A stretch of DNA of 64,000 bases. Origin: Torymus aiolomorphi. Lineage: Eukaryota > Arthropoda > Insecta > Hymenoptera > Torymidae. Where the stretch lies: NCBI GenBank assembly GCA_036365515.1, contig CM070873.1:81479948-81543947 (forward strand), written 5' to 3'. The notes beneath the pieces are model-generated. The model searched no databases and was not told the DNA's origin. It saw only the letters and a program-made list of their open reading frames with translations. Positions 46,001-59,149 of this stretch are shown one piece after another. The position numbers and the translations under genes are program-made. Numbering within the stretch: the first letter of the stretch is position 1; each line of letters opens with the position of its first letter.

Positions 46001-48166
46001 TCTCGCCGCGCGCCGAGCGCAACGACGTGTCGTACAAGTAACGCGCGTGTGGCACTAGGCGTGAAACTACGAGGGGCATCTTCAATTTCGAAATTTTCAA
46101 ATCGAAGACGGAAAATGAGGGAGCGCGCGCCGCCGCTTCCTGCGCGAGGTAATCCGACGAGCAGCGAGTGGTCCAAATTGGCAGGATTACTCGCGAGTGA
46201 GAGAGAGAGATGCGTTCGCCGAGATTGGCCGGGATTACACGTGTATAAACGCGCTTCCACGCTCGTCTTTTTTTCTCGTGATTATTCCCCTCTTGAGAGA
46301 GGGAGAGTGTGTGTTATCCAGCTGCCATCGTCATGAGTGAGACTGTATGTATGCGCTGCTTATGTATCGGCCTACAAGTTACGTTTTGTTTTTGTTGTTG
46401 AAGGGGCTGGAGTTTGTCTTTTTTGCGACTGAGGTGCAGAGAGAAGAGCAGCTGTGTGATTTAGTACAGGAAATTAAGAGTTCCGAGAGATCGGATGATA
46501 TTTTGTTCGCCGCTGACGCATTCAATTATACTTTATCCGTGTGATTTGCTCGCGCGCTGGTATTCCACTGGGGCATTTTTAAACTTAAAGCCTATATACC
46601 AGCAACTTTACCCTTCTTGTGTATTTACATTTCCTCTGTTTTTCTCTGCAAATTCTGACTCTCCTCGCACCTTAATTAACTCGTCATTAAAAAATCATCA
46701 CCACACAACCACGTGCACTCCGACTACACACACCTCTGAAACCCAACAGTGCATGCGCGAGTGTAGCCTCGTTGCGCACACCTGTTTCGCTCTCGCGCGC
46801 GCTCATTTGCGGAGCGATCGAGCATATCCGCAACCCGATCCCGCGCGCTCAATCAATTTATTATCGGGGGCCCGGCGAGGAATTTTTCAATTTTTCGGCG
46901 AGACCTACGGGGCATTGTTTCTCGTGCGCGAGGGCGATGAAAGGAATTATTGTCGGCACCGCCATTGATTGATCGGTTGCGATTTTATTGCGAGATACTA
47001 AGTATTGTATACATAAGTATTGCGCGGGTCTGTATATGTACAATATGAATGTAGGATAACAAGGTTGATATTTTTATCGGTTCATTAGGACAATTGAATG
47101 ATTATTATGCCGGATTTAGATGATGCAATATGGTAAATGTTGTTTAATTCACGGTCGTTTATTTAAATCTTATTACATTCAATTCTTCTACATTATTTTA
47201 ATTACATTACGAACTTTAACACAACTTCCTTATATATAACAGTGAATTAGCGTATAAATACATCGCGGCATTTTAATCCCGTTTGCCTGACTTATTTACG
47301 AACGGCGCGCGCAAAAATGTTTGCCAAATGGAAGAGCGCTCGCTTCGGGGCTGGCTGAATCACTAATTATCCAAGCCGATGTACTCTTAAATATGATTTC
47401 CTAGGGCGATAAAAGCTCGCGGGGCTCCCCCACCCTGCGCGTAACTTTCGCTCTTCGACTCCTTCGCCTATATAATTCGACTCGCCCCCTTGTTTTCCCT
47501 CTTTCGTCTCGTCTCTCTCTCGTTTTCTTCTCTTCCACCGCAGACCGAACTTGCGACCGAACTTCGCGGCGAAACTTTCGTTTTACGTTATTATATTTTC
47601 GAAAAATATGTAGCTGATTATCGGCTTAGGCCATTAACTGTCGAAGCTCTCCGCGCGTCTTCAGGGAAGCTTCGTCGTCACGTTTTGACTAAACTTATTC
47701 GTCGTTAATTTATTTTCCTTCCCCCCTCATTGGGATAATGTCTCCACAATGCTACTTTTTAAATATTTACACCGCCCCATCATTAAATTACATTTCCGCG
47801 ATATATATTCCTCGCCAAAAAATTAATTTTACCACGTCGTACTACGAATCGGACACGTCGTTAACTCTGACAATCGCGCGGATTAATCGCGAAAATCAAA
47901 CATTCACATCCAGCACATATGGCTACAGCCACTCAACATGTCAATTTCGCTCCCTCCCAGCATATACACACACACACGCGTCCCATATTCCCGCTGCAAC
48001 CAATCAAACCGCTAATCAACGATGCACCCGAGCCGCCGCGAATTCCACAAGTCAAAAGCCAAACGCGGCGGGGGGCGCAGCAGCGAACGAGCGCGCGCGC
48101 GTGCGTAAATCCGACACTTTTCCGAAGCGCTTTAGCACGTACGCGGCACACGTATTCCGTGTAACA

Positions 48167-48169
<3 letters not shown>

Positions 48170-48204
<35 letters not shown>
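48170..48204. repeat. (GA)n microsatellite
   Basis: About 35 bp of uninterrupted AG. Confidence 0.93.
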
Positions 48205-48211
<7 letters not shown>

Positions 48212-48569
48212 AATAGAAGCGTAAAGGGATATATATATATATGTATGGAAGTACGTATATGTGCGAGTCGGTCGGTCGGTTTGCGGTTGACCCGTGATAC
48301 CTTTGCGGTTGTCGGCGTGCCCGCGGCTACCTATATACCGCGGTAGCCCGTATTACGCCGGATCTTTAAGGAAACGACGCAAGGGTGAGAGTATTGGTTC
48401 TTTTTTTTAATTTTCGTTAAGTTGGGATTACTTAACGCCTTTCGCTCTGTGCGCGGTCGGTCGTGTATTTTACGTGCTATTTATTTTTAATTAGATTGAA
48501 GTGTAATTTTATAGATGAAATAGATCTACTTTTTTACATTTTGTAATTTTTGATTTATATTATAGGGGA

Positions 48570-49115
48570 GACTGGGGTAAAACCAGATACTTTTTGGAAA
48601 TTGTTTATTAAAAATAGATAACAAAATAATAACAATATTTAACACTAGAATTGTTTTTAGTTTACATTCAGGTAACTGAAAATCGACTTGATTAGCAAAA
48701 AAATATTTATAAAAAATGTTATTAGAAATTTACGGAAGTATCCGATTTTACCCCGTAACACAATTTTTGGGGTAAAACAGGATACTTTCATTATTCTTTC
48801 CAAAATGAATTTTAAGCGGTATTCAACATTTCAGAAATAATACAAAGATGTAAAAACGTTGTTTAATGAAGAAATCTTTTATTAATAATTATAAATTCAC
48901 TTTTTTTTAATAACCGTGCTGAAGTCATATTTTCTTTTAACCAGCTTTACCGGGAAGACTTTCTAATATATTTACGCATTTCTCTGTACCAAAAAACAAA
49001 TTAATTTTTATATGTATAATGTATGAACAGTGCATTAAATGTCTATTATTAGTTTGATTTATCATTACATTTAAAGAAAAGAGAAAATAAGCTATCCGAT
49101 TTTACCCTAAAAAGT
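48570..49115. mobile_element. possible TIR element with GGGGTAAAAC ends
   Basis: The left end reads actggggtaaaaccagata. The right end reads tatccgattttacccta, an imperfect inverse. The motif tatccgattttacccc / ggggtaaaacaggatac recurs internally near 48740-48790. The body is AT-rich with no coding frame. The limits and target duplication are uncertain. Confidence 0.45.
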
Positions 49116-50265
49116 TCGAAAAAAAGTAATTGTTCATTCTTTGCAATTAAAAGTAAAATTGAGAAACGGAATTGCTCCTACTTATTTATTATAACATAAA
49201 TAATAAGGTTATGTACGTACTGAAAATATATGTTGCTTACGGGAAGATTATACGCACTATGACTGTTATGATAAACACGATCTTGCGAGTTAACAAATCT
49301 TTGACCTCTTCTAAAGTCAACACGGGACTATTTTTGATATACCGGTTGTATTCAAAATGATAATAGGATCATTCTCAAAGTGATACCATAGCTATTATAT
49401 AGATCGCACTAGTAGTAATCGAGAAATTGGGATTTGACATTTTCGGTGGCGAAAAGTGGAACTACGTGTAAAGTACAGTACAGTATATTTATATATATAA
49501 CAAAAATGGCACAGGTTAGCCAGCATTTTAACACAGAGTGAACTAAGTGGCGCCCTCCCGATATCAAATCCCAATTGAGAATTCCACGAATAGTTGTCAG
49601 TATCGCTCTTGCTGCCTTTCTGAGCTAATTGACCTGCATATGCAGGTCGCCGGTGAAATACCAAATTGAACGTTCCGCACTTTTACAGCTGCCGTAAGAC
49701 CCCGTCAATGTTGCCGATCTTATCCTGCTGCTGTCATAATATATCTTTCGCGTGCTTTTTATTTTCTTTCTTTCGCGATTCATATGATGTATATGGCGTG
49801 AAATTCGAGAGTATTAATTATGTTAAGCAGCAACGACTATCGTTTCGTTTTCATTGAATTATTGAAGTCGTAATTTGCATTTTGTCGTTAATGCGAATTC
49901 TGATAAAAAAATTTTCTTTTTTAACACTAGCAAAATCCAAACACGCTGCGCGAGTACTATTTTCTTTCTGAGGTTGTAAATATATAATTTTTCATTATAA
50001 TTCTTTAGTTTTAAATAGTTAAGAATAAAAATTCAATTTCAAAAATTCAAATGTAGTGAAAGTAGTGAATGTTCGCACCTATTCCTTACAGACAAATCAA
50101 AATCAATCTTTAAATGCTTCAAAACATTCGGTCATCACTTTTTTAAGAGAAAAAAAACATTTATGATGTTCATACATATACATATAATGTTCCCGTTTCG
50201 AATAAATATTTAATACAAATACAATGTAATCGTTTAATTATCTCTATTTCTTAAATTTTAAAGTT
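49116..50265. other. intron stretch, no gene seen
   Basis: Mostly AT-rich. It contains an exact 18 bp palindrome (49631-49648). The 89-codon open frame at 49395-49664 minus has no recognisable domain. Confidence 0.55.
49631..49648. repeat. exact 18 bp palindrome centred on CATATG
   Basis: GACCTGCATATGCAGGTC is fully self-complementary. CATATG is an E-box, so a dimeric bHLH site is possible. Chance is also possible. Confidence 0.5.
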
Positions 50266-51094
50266 CCCTGGTGGAAATTCAAAATATTTTATAACTAATA
50301 ACTGACTATTTATTTTAGAAACTTGCTATAAAATGGGAATTTATCTTGTCCAGTTTCTAGCTTCCGGTGAAACGCTTTTTCCCCTATATTATACCCTGGT
50401 AGAAACGTTAACGACATGTTGGCTAATTGTTAATTTTGGAGTTAAAAAGGTAACTCTAACATTATTTCGTTGCTAAAGTTAAATATTCAATTTTCGTTGA
50501 TAAGAGCATATTCTATTGTCAATATTTGAACATGTGATTATAATTTTCGATACTTTTAATAAGGTTTAAATATTCATTTTGGTTGAAAATGCTTCCATTT
50601 GATTAACACGTTAACCAACAAAAATGGTTAATTTTTTACCAGGGTATGGTCATTTAATAGATTGATAAATAGAATGACTTTCTCGAAGACAAGCACAAGC
50701 TGGTTCTTGAGCATTTTAAAGGTATTAAAACTGATCAGTTTTTTTAGTATGGAAATGGCTAGTAGAAGGGTTGCTGTTATAACAAGGAGTGATAGAGAGA
50801 CAGAATCAGATGGGCAAATAAAAGTTTTGCTGAATTATTCGTAGAAGGAGTACAACAAATGCTTTTTTAGTTAATTTTATTTATTTATATTTTAGTAAGC
50901 CATCCAATGCACTTTAATACTCTTTCACATACGATATAATTAGTAAGAAAATCAAATACGAATATTTTGTTGTCAATCTAAGAAATAGGCAAATAATGGT
51001 CGAAAAATCGTTTCATCATAGCCATTAATTAGCCAGTTTTACTAGCTATTTTCTAACTTCTTGGACATTTCATATAGATGAATATCTACCAGAG
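50266..51094 (-). mobile_element. inverted-repeat element A, copy 2 (inverted), with nested element D
   Basis: The ends CCCTGGTGGAAATTC and tatctaccagag match those of copy 1 in reverse. The body is collinear with the reverse complement of A copy 1, and its site for element B is empty. The 60-codon open frame at 50662-50844 lies wholly in it and is not a gene. Confidence 0.82.
50394..50644 (+). mobile_element. element D: 251 bp MITE nested in element A copy 2
   Basis: Ends CCCTGGTAGAAA and TTTTTTACCAGGG, flanked by TA at 50392-50393 and 50645-50646. The corresponding place in A copy 1 is uninterrupted (ctattatttggcc on the matching strand). The D ends closely resemble those of A, so a smaller relative probably inserted into A. 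Confidence 0.82.
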
Positions 51095-51391
51095 TTATTT
51101 TGCAGTTTAAGTAAAAACGAGTATTCCGATGAATGGTGACAGTCGATACCATATTATAAGTCGCGTGCACGGCGTTCGCAGAGGATCATCCGGGGCCACT
51201 TTCCTCCTTCGGTGATTGTGACATGATTTATCATGAAAAAAAGTCAATCAGTAAATGAAGGAGGGCAGGGGGCGAAAAATGCGTAGAGGCTTTTTCGCGG
51301 ACGTTTGACCATAGGAATACTTATATGTAATGTATATGTATATATATTGATTCGAAATTCGAACATGGAGTTGCTAAGTGAAATAACAAAC

Positions 51392-51466
51392 ATTTATTTT
51401 TCACGAGACAATTGAGCGAACACGAAGCGTACAGATTTATTTTTCACGAGGTAATTGAGCGAACAC
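51392..51466 (+). repeat. two tandem units of about 46 bp next to element F
   Basis: The unit tttatttttcacgag-acaattgagcgaacacgaag, ending gcgtacaga, occurs twice. The second unit is interrupted by element F and resumes after it (gaacacgaagcgttcagat from 52682). Confidence 0.75.
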
Positions 51467-52681
51467 GGAGGGGGTATCGAAAAATAGAAAACTTTTTTAA
51501 AGAAAGGTAATTTATCAGAACTTGTTTTAATGGAAAACTTGTAATTTCAATAAAAAGAAATTCGAAATTCATAAAGTTGAAAATTTATAAGTTCGAATTC
51601 GATTTTGCGAATTATAATTTTAAGGAATAGTAAATTTGTAGAAAAAATATTTATTTATAATTTTAGAATACTATAATCTCGAAAACCCAAATTTTAGAAA
51701 TTAAATTACAGAAACGAAATCTACAGAAAATATCTGTACATAAATTAGAAAATCATAATATCAAAAGATCAAAATATAGAATTTAATAGCATCTTTAGAT
51801 AGTTCAAAAGATCGAAAATTGAAAATCTAGAATGCTGAAAATCTCGTAAATATCAAATATCAAATGTTCAAATATTGAATGTTCAGAATATTGAAAAGTC
51901 TAAATATCGAAAGGTCCAAATATCGAAAGATCAAAATATCGAAAGATAAATGTCGAAAGTTCATAATATCGAAAGTTAAAAATGTCGAAAGTTAAAAATA
52001 TCGAATGTTCAAAATGTCGAAAGCTCAAAATGTCGAAAGTTTACAATCTAGCGTTAATTACTTTTTCTTTACCCTAGCTGAATAGTACATATGTTTTCGA
52101 AAGTCTGAACATTCTGAATTTGTTTTTCGAAAGTTTGAACCTTCTAAATGTTTAAATTCAATTATTTTTTTCGAAAGTTCAAACCTTTTCAATTAATTTT
52201 TCGAAAGTTTGAACCTTCGACATTTGTTTTTCGAAACATTGAACTTTTGACGTATTGCCTTTCTACATTCATATCTTTCGAATCATTATATTCGAATAGC
52301 TAGAAATTCCAAAAGTATCATTCTATATTTTGGTTTTCTAAAATTCATATTATTATATTTCATTCTATAGAGTAGAATTCGAATAATTGATCCTTTGAAT
52401 TTCCACTAAATTCAGCATTTTCGGAACTGTGAACTTTCTATAATAGGGGAATTCTTCATTTTTAGCGTACGAAATTATATCATTTTTTTCGATAGTAATA
52501 TCTTCTATAAATTTAATTCGATATTCAATTTTTTCCATGAAATGAATTTTCTAAAATAAATCTACTTCTAATATGTGCCTTTTCTACATTCTAAACTTTT
52601 GTAAAATTATGAGTCTGTATACAAATTTTTGGCATCTAAAGCTTTCTAATGAAAATTTTTCTATTTTTAGATACCCCCTCC
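51467..52681. mobile_element. element F: TIR element with 6 bp target duplication and satellite-like interior
   Basis: The left end GGAGGGGGTATC(g)AAAAATAG is inverse to the right end CTATTTTTAGATACCCCCTCC. It is flanked by GAACAC on both sides (51461-51466 and 52682-52687). Removing F and one GAACAC restores a unit matching the intact neighbour at 51416-51436, so the boundaries are well supported. The left half (about 51885-52040) holds about ten degenerate 16 bp units of type atcgaaagatcaaaat. The right half (about 52095-52255) holds about five 30 bp units of type tttttcgaaagtttgaacct. No transposase frame. Confidence 0.82.
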
Positions 52682-52990
52682 GAACACGAAGCGTTCAGAT
52701 GCTTGCGAGCATCCGAAGCATTCAGACGCATTTCTGTAATTAATTTTAGTATTTTATTGATTTTAAATAATGTTTATTTAAAATTCAAAGAAAAGTTCCT
52801 TGCGTTTCTTTTTTTCTTTGTGCGCGAAGCTGTTAATTTCTCTACATATAATTTACCTAAACTTATCGACGCCCCGCACGAAGAAAAGCACAACTCGATC
52901 AATCTTTCATTAAAGATGCAATACTGAATAAAATAAAATTATGTAATCATGAATTCTTTTTGAGAAAGCAATTTGCTAATGCAGTTAGCA

Positions 52991-53661
52991 CACGGATAGA
53001 TTTTTCTTGTAAAAACTACCGTGAAATTCGCGGTAAAAATTACCGTGAGCATTGTAACTGCGGAACACACGAACGTTCCGGAACTTTTTATGATGCACAC
53101 AAGAAAATTTGCCGTGATGTCACGGTAAAAATTTCGGTTTTCAAGAAATTAGTACTAAACTATTTAATTGCATTTTTTATGCTTTTTAATTCAATTGTCT
53201 CCCAATATTATTTATAATTTTAGTTTTAAATAATATTTTAGTTTGTATTTGTCAAAAAACATATAATAATGAATCTATTTTAAATTCAATGATCTAAATA
53301 TTTATAGGTTATGTGTGTAGCACGTGCCGGTCGACGGCGGCGCGAGCAGCGCCACCGACGTGTAAGTTTCGATATTCCCTTCATGTCAGGGTAAAATTTG
53401 TACAAAAGGGCAGTAAAAATTACCGTGACAGTCCGGCAAAAAATTCCATAAATCCCTATAACTTTTATAATACTTTCGATGGAAAATTTACTAAACGCAA
53501 AATTTACTGAGTGTCCGGTAAAATTTAACGTACGAATATTAAATTTTGCTAAGACTGCAGCAATAATTATAGAAAATCCGCGTAATAATTTCCAGAAAAA
53601 TCGGTTGTACCTCGATTGACACGAATTTCACGGTAATTTTTCCAGAAAAATTCTATCCGTG
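52991..53661. mobile_element. element G: about 670 bp TIR element
   Basis: The left CACGGATAGATTTTTCTTG then actaccgtgaaattcg is the inverse of the right cgaatttcacggtaatttt then ccagaaaaattctatccgtg. Inside, accgtgaaattcgcggtaa-type words recur in both orientations. No coding frame; the target duplication is not resolved (CA at both edges at most). It follows element F by about 300 bp. Confidence 0.72.
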
Positions 53662-56600
53662 CAGCAGATTTTATTTTTGCTATTCGTAAGGTGTATGTAC
53701 TATTTATAAGAATGTAATAAATAGTGATAGTTTTTTCGTCCGAGCGCAGCGAGTTGTGCTTTTTTCGTCCGAAGTTTTGAACTATGTCAGTCTTCGTCAG
53801 AGGTTTTGAACTGTGCTTTTCTTTGTATGGGGCATCTATATATATATGATATATATGTTTTATAAGACAACAACGTAATATTAACTTGTATCACATTCTT
53901 AGCCCCATTCTAATATTTTTCATTCATCTATTTATATCTGATAAATTATTATCATCGAACACTGTGCATACTTAAATATATCGATAAAAGGCGTTCGCTT
54001 ATGAACCCATTTAACTATGGTAATATCTAAATCTAATTAACAACATTACTGATTATCGTTAAAAAAATACATCCGCCTATCTACCATCTGATTCCTGCAC
54101 CCAGCCTAACGCAAACCCGACCTTTCCTTGCGTATATCTATACACACGCACGCGTGTACATGCATGCACGCGGGGTGGGGGCAACACGACTATCCGGGCA
54201 TAACGCGATTGTTTTTCTCGAGCGCGCGGCGCGGCCTTGACGCGCGATTTTCGCGCCCCGGAGGCGGCCGATCGCGATGAATTAAGCGGCCGATTCGTCA
54301 TATTCCCTTCGTGCGTGCATGTACCTATATATACTCGCGCAAACAGACTCGATGTATGTATATGATTTTTCCTCGCGAGATTCCTTCACGGCCTGTCAAT
54401 CGGCGTCAGCGTCGAGGCAGAGCCGGATAATAGATCGCCGATATGTACGTGTTCAGCGCCGCTCGTTAGTGTATTATACGTTATAGCTAGTAGTGTGGCC
54501 ATTGTCTTATATCGACGCTTATGTGTGTGCGTTGTCGTCCTATTTTTTTACCCGCGGGAGGCTCACGCGCGCACGTGCGGCTGTCCGGATGCATTTGTCG
54601 GGCGAGCTGATTTACTGGTATGTATGCGTGCGTAAGTGTCTGCTCGCGATGCATGGAAGAGTATGTATGTTGCGATTCTAGAATGTTTTGATCGCATTGA
54701 TATAATTAATGCTAATGTGCAGTTCACGATTGATCGAAGATATACTTGAGTATTATGGTTTCCAATCAATGACTAATACTTCCCTGGTAGTCATAACGAG
54801 AAGGCTGAAAAAGATCAGGCGTAAAAGAAACATGCCGTCAGGAATAACTTTAAAAACTAGTAGCGATTTTATCTATATTTTAAACATTCGGGTTAATAAT
54901 TATATTAAACGCAAAAACCATACTACATTCAAAGCTGTAAGCATTCAACTCAATTAATAAGACTCCGCCCGACAATAACCATCACAAACGCACCCCCCAT
55001 CAACTGGCCCCCCTTAAAAAAAGAAAAAAAATTCATACCTATGCATTTCTCCGATACGCACTCCGCACACTTCACCCTCTATCTCTCGTGTTCCACTCCG
55101 ACAATCATAATCCCGACGCTATATACGCGCACACAACCGTGCACCCGAAGACACAACTTGTCCAGCCGTCGGAATTAAAGGGATGAAATCGGCTAGTATA
55201 TACGCGAGCGTGTAGGGCCGAGAGCTTTATCTTAATGCCGAAATCAAATCAGCCGCGGAGCGCGGAATTAGAGACGGCATTATATATACGCATGGAGGGG
55301 GGATGTGTGTATGTATCGGCGCATATGCACCCGCTGCAACAATGCGAAGAAGGGCGCCGCCGCGCAGTCGGAACACACAATGCGCGCGCGGGGAAACACG
55401 AGAGTATATATCTGGATGATATTACTGATGGTCGGGCGAGGAGGGGGAGAGAGAGAGAGAGGCAGAAAGGTTTTTTTCGACGAAAACAGCCGGGGAGAGA
55501 ATCTGTCGCCGGGCATTCCGGGATGGGCGAAGGGAGCGCGCGATGACAGTTCAATTTTGCCGTTTCCGCTTCCCTGCGCCCGCGCGCGTCCTTTCATCGC
55601 GTTTTGTATGTTGGTTTTGTTTCACTTCGGTATATTCATGCGATTCTATCGAGTATCTCTTTCTCTGCCTCTGCCTCTGTCTTTTATTTTACCATCGTTC
55701 GAGTTTTTGTTTTTACGACGAACACTTTTTCAGCACTCGCGGTCTAAGTGTAAAAGTATGTAAATACGCAGGGTTATACGCTCACAGAGCAAAGTTATAT
55801 ATTAATTAGGTTTTTTTCTAACTTATCGGTGCGGAGAAAGAGAAGAATAAAGCTCATCAGTCATTATCCGGACTCCGCCCAATCGTAAAAACTATATATA
55901 CAGAAGCAGGGCGCGCGCGAGTGGGAAAGAGAGCGCGAGGCCAGAGAAAAAAGTTAATTCGAAACTTCTTAATTTCCCCGACTCTCGTACTCGCGCGCGC
56001 GCGGGCGATTACACGGGCTGTATACATCGCCGCAAGGATTTTTCTCCCTCTCTCTCCCGCTCGAGACGATGCTCTTCTTCCCCTTACCTCGCCCCCTATC
56101 GTTTTTTTTTCTTTCTCTCGTTCACTCGCTTCCACAGCGCGTCGCTTCCTTATAAACTAATTTCCTACCATTTCGGCTGGCGCTCGCGCCGAACAATTGA
56201 ATTCGCTTACTCCCTCTCTCTCTCTTTCCATTTACCCATCCGTTTGTATCAACATTTACATTTATATTTGAATAATGGGGAAATAAAGAGCCGCGCGCGC
56301 TATTATACATTTTTAAGCGCGCTCGCTCGCTTTTGCAGATATAGGCCCGCCGCGGGGCGCTTGCTTTTTCTTTCCTCTCCGCGGCGGGCGCGCATTCTTT
56401 CTCGTTTTATAAAGTCGCGCGCCGGGGTTATGATCTTTCGCCGTGTTGCGTTTGTATATGTATATATCGGTAAGAAAGAAAGTAGAAGAGAGGAGAGTCG
56501 ATAAAAACGAGGTCCTTATTAACATTTAGATAAAGCACGAGGACTGTTTCCCGGCCGTCTTATCGTTTTCCTTTTTCCCTCTTTTAGCCTCTCGCTTCGC

Positions 56601-59143
56601 TCTCGCGCTCGCACTTTCTCGGTCCCTTCGGAAAAGTTTGTCTCGCGCGACGCGTAGGTGTGATTATCAAAGTCTCGAGCGTGCGATTTTCCGTAATGTG
56701 CACGCCGAACTCTCGTGTATATATGCGTTCACGTTAAAACGTTCCTGAGTGCCGATTATTATACTTATTCCGAGATTAAACTTTCACGCTTCAAAGACAT
56801 TATTCTCTCCGTTCTATAAAAATGGCTCAGCATTTTCAAATACTCCCTTTTATCTATATAAAAATACAACGATTCATCCTTATAAAAATTACCACTACTA
56901 TTATACTTTAGATTGGTACAATATCTCTTAATACGTTAAACACCACATCAATCTCGTGAGAAAACAATCCGACCCGCACGACGACGAGTGTTACGAAAAC
57001 AGTCGTATTTTCCTGCTTCGCGTTGGCGCCTGTTGACCGACGCGCCGCGCAAGAGGGGAGATTACAAGATTCTCTCTCATCCCGAAATATCGCCAGCGTC
57101 TCCCTCTCGCTCACTTTCCCGCGCGCGGCCGCGAGAAAATCGCATTCTACGGATTCTTCGGCACTGAATCCACGTGTTATCTTTGCGCGCGGGCGTTTGC
57201 TATTTCTGACGCGAGAGTAACAGCGCAGAGGCGTATAAAGGGAGAGAGAGCGCGAATTAGTGCGAGTTTTTAGAATAAATATTGGCTTTTGTCTTTAAAG
57301 GGAGTTTATGAGCGTTGCGAGTTATTCTCATTAAAATTATAGGTTTCAGATGAATACATTTTGATACGGGAGTGAGGAATTTGAGTAGCTTACAAAACGT
57401 ACTATTATTGAATCTTTTAATAAATCCAGAGAAGAATGTTTAATAGATTTTATTAAACTTTAGAAAACCTCATCATACTGCGATAAAAATAATTTTAAAC
57501 ACAATTTCTTCATCAAAAAGCCTCCGAAACTTTTTTTTTTCTTAATTTTCGAGCTAATTCGAAAACTTCGAAGCATTACTCACCAACATCGTAAACCAAA
57601 ACTCCATCCACACCACACCGCAACCCTTCCTCATCTCACGCTCTCACCTTTTCAATAAATCCGCTCCCATAAAAGTCACGGACAAATTAAAAAGAGTAAA
57701 AACGGACTTTTCCACTCGACTTTTTCCCGAAAGAGAGAAAAAAGCGGCTTATCGCAATAAAAGCGCTGCGAGCGCCCGTGCGATCAATTTCGCGAAGGAC
57801 TGCCTCTGCAGCGCAGAGGAGCCGAAAAGCTCGCGTTTACGGCCGAGGCGTGTCACCGCGGCCTCTCCGCGGCATCAGCTAGTGCCATGATTTACCGACA
57901 TCGTTCGCGCGTGCGCGCACGCGTTGCTTTCCAAAATTGACAGGTGTTGTGCGTACTAGTGTGTAGGTATGTGTGCGCATGCGCTATATGTGCGCCTCCG
58001 CAGGGTGTTGTCCGAGCTGTCGACAGTAAAAGAAATTTGAAGTGTATTGGAAAAATGTCTGACCGTTTGTTTTTTCTCTTTTGCTTTTTTATAGCTTTTA
58101 ATTGGTTGGGGGTTAAAAGCATTTTTATTCAAGAATAGATGGTGAATAGGTATATACATAAGAAAATAATTCTTTTTTCAAGTTATAATTGTAGATGTTT
58201 ATCTGTAAATTATGTGCAGCCATAATTTTAAGTGAAAGTAGTCGCATATATAGATACTGCAATTCACTGTTCTGATAACTATCGCTATATATTTATAAGT
58301 TTAAGTAGCGCTTACATGATGATATACTTTTAGAATTAAATTATACGGTTTCTATGTTCCAGACTCCAATGAATAACCACATAGATACGCTCACAAAATT
58401 ATATTTCTCAACATTATACACACACACACGGAATATCTAATCTCCGTTAAAGCGTCAAGTTACTACAAATTAAGGTGGCCCGACTTCGTTCTGCAACTAC
58501 TTGCACATATCCATCGCGGAAATCAGCCATAAATATACATTCGCGCGAGCAGCAGATGCGTATATTCCCAATCGTCTCAAACAAACTTCCGCGCAATGAT
58601 CGCTATTATATCCTCCGCACCATTCGAAGCGCAAGTACGTATACGAGCCCGGCATTCGTAATAGCCAACACCGAAGACCCATATAAACAACTTCGTCGTG
58701 TAACTATAGGAGAGAGAGACGCGCAGGCGCGAGCGAGAGGATCGGACACGCGGAAACTCAAAGTCGCAGACACACACACACAACCCCGAGCTCCGTTTAC
58801 GAGGTAGCATATTTCTGTTTCTGTAATCCGCGCGTGTATAGAGCGCGGGCCACCCAGGGCGTCCCGAAAATCATAAGGGGGAGACGGACCCGGACACACT
58901 CCGGACCAAGTTATGAAGCAGTAAAACGTATCCTCTCGCTCGCGATCACTCGACCGACGGCTCTCTCTCTCTCTCCTTCCCCCGACTCTCCGTTGTCTTA
59001 TGGAATAATTTAGATGATTGGAGGGGTTTGAAGGGAGAGGCGACGGACGACATTCGCGCGACCGGTGTTTACGCCCGTCATTGTTTTCGCGAGGGTGGAT
59101 GTATATGCGGTAGCCAGCGAGAGAGTGAGACATGATGAGATGT
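53662..59143. other. intron stretch, no gene seen
   Basis: Starts with a short degenerate direct repeat (53735-53830, words ttttttcgtccga and ttttgaact). It then alternates CpG-rich blocks (54100-54640, 55100-56720, 57000-57240, 57720-58020) with AT-rich troughs (53840-54060, 54690-54960, 57340-57540, 58140-58470). The 192-codon open frame at 58606-59184 minus overlaps the possible recursive exon but has no domain. Confidence 0.55.
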
Positions 59144-59149
59144 AGGTAC

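Larger units (their letters stand above)
34198..48569. other. intron stretch of alternating blocks, no gene seen
   Basis: Contains GA/CT microsatellites (34600-34622, 37483-37508, 37570-37596, 39966-40026, 41680-41701, 48170-48204), CAG-type runs (34674-34695, 34792-34807), many CpG-rich blocks, and AT-rich troughs near 35050-35350, 36720-36980, 37700-38040, 40140-40380, 40900-41040, 43020-43330 and 45680-45900. No frame shows a domain or paired splice sites. Confidence 0.55.
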
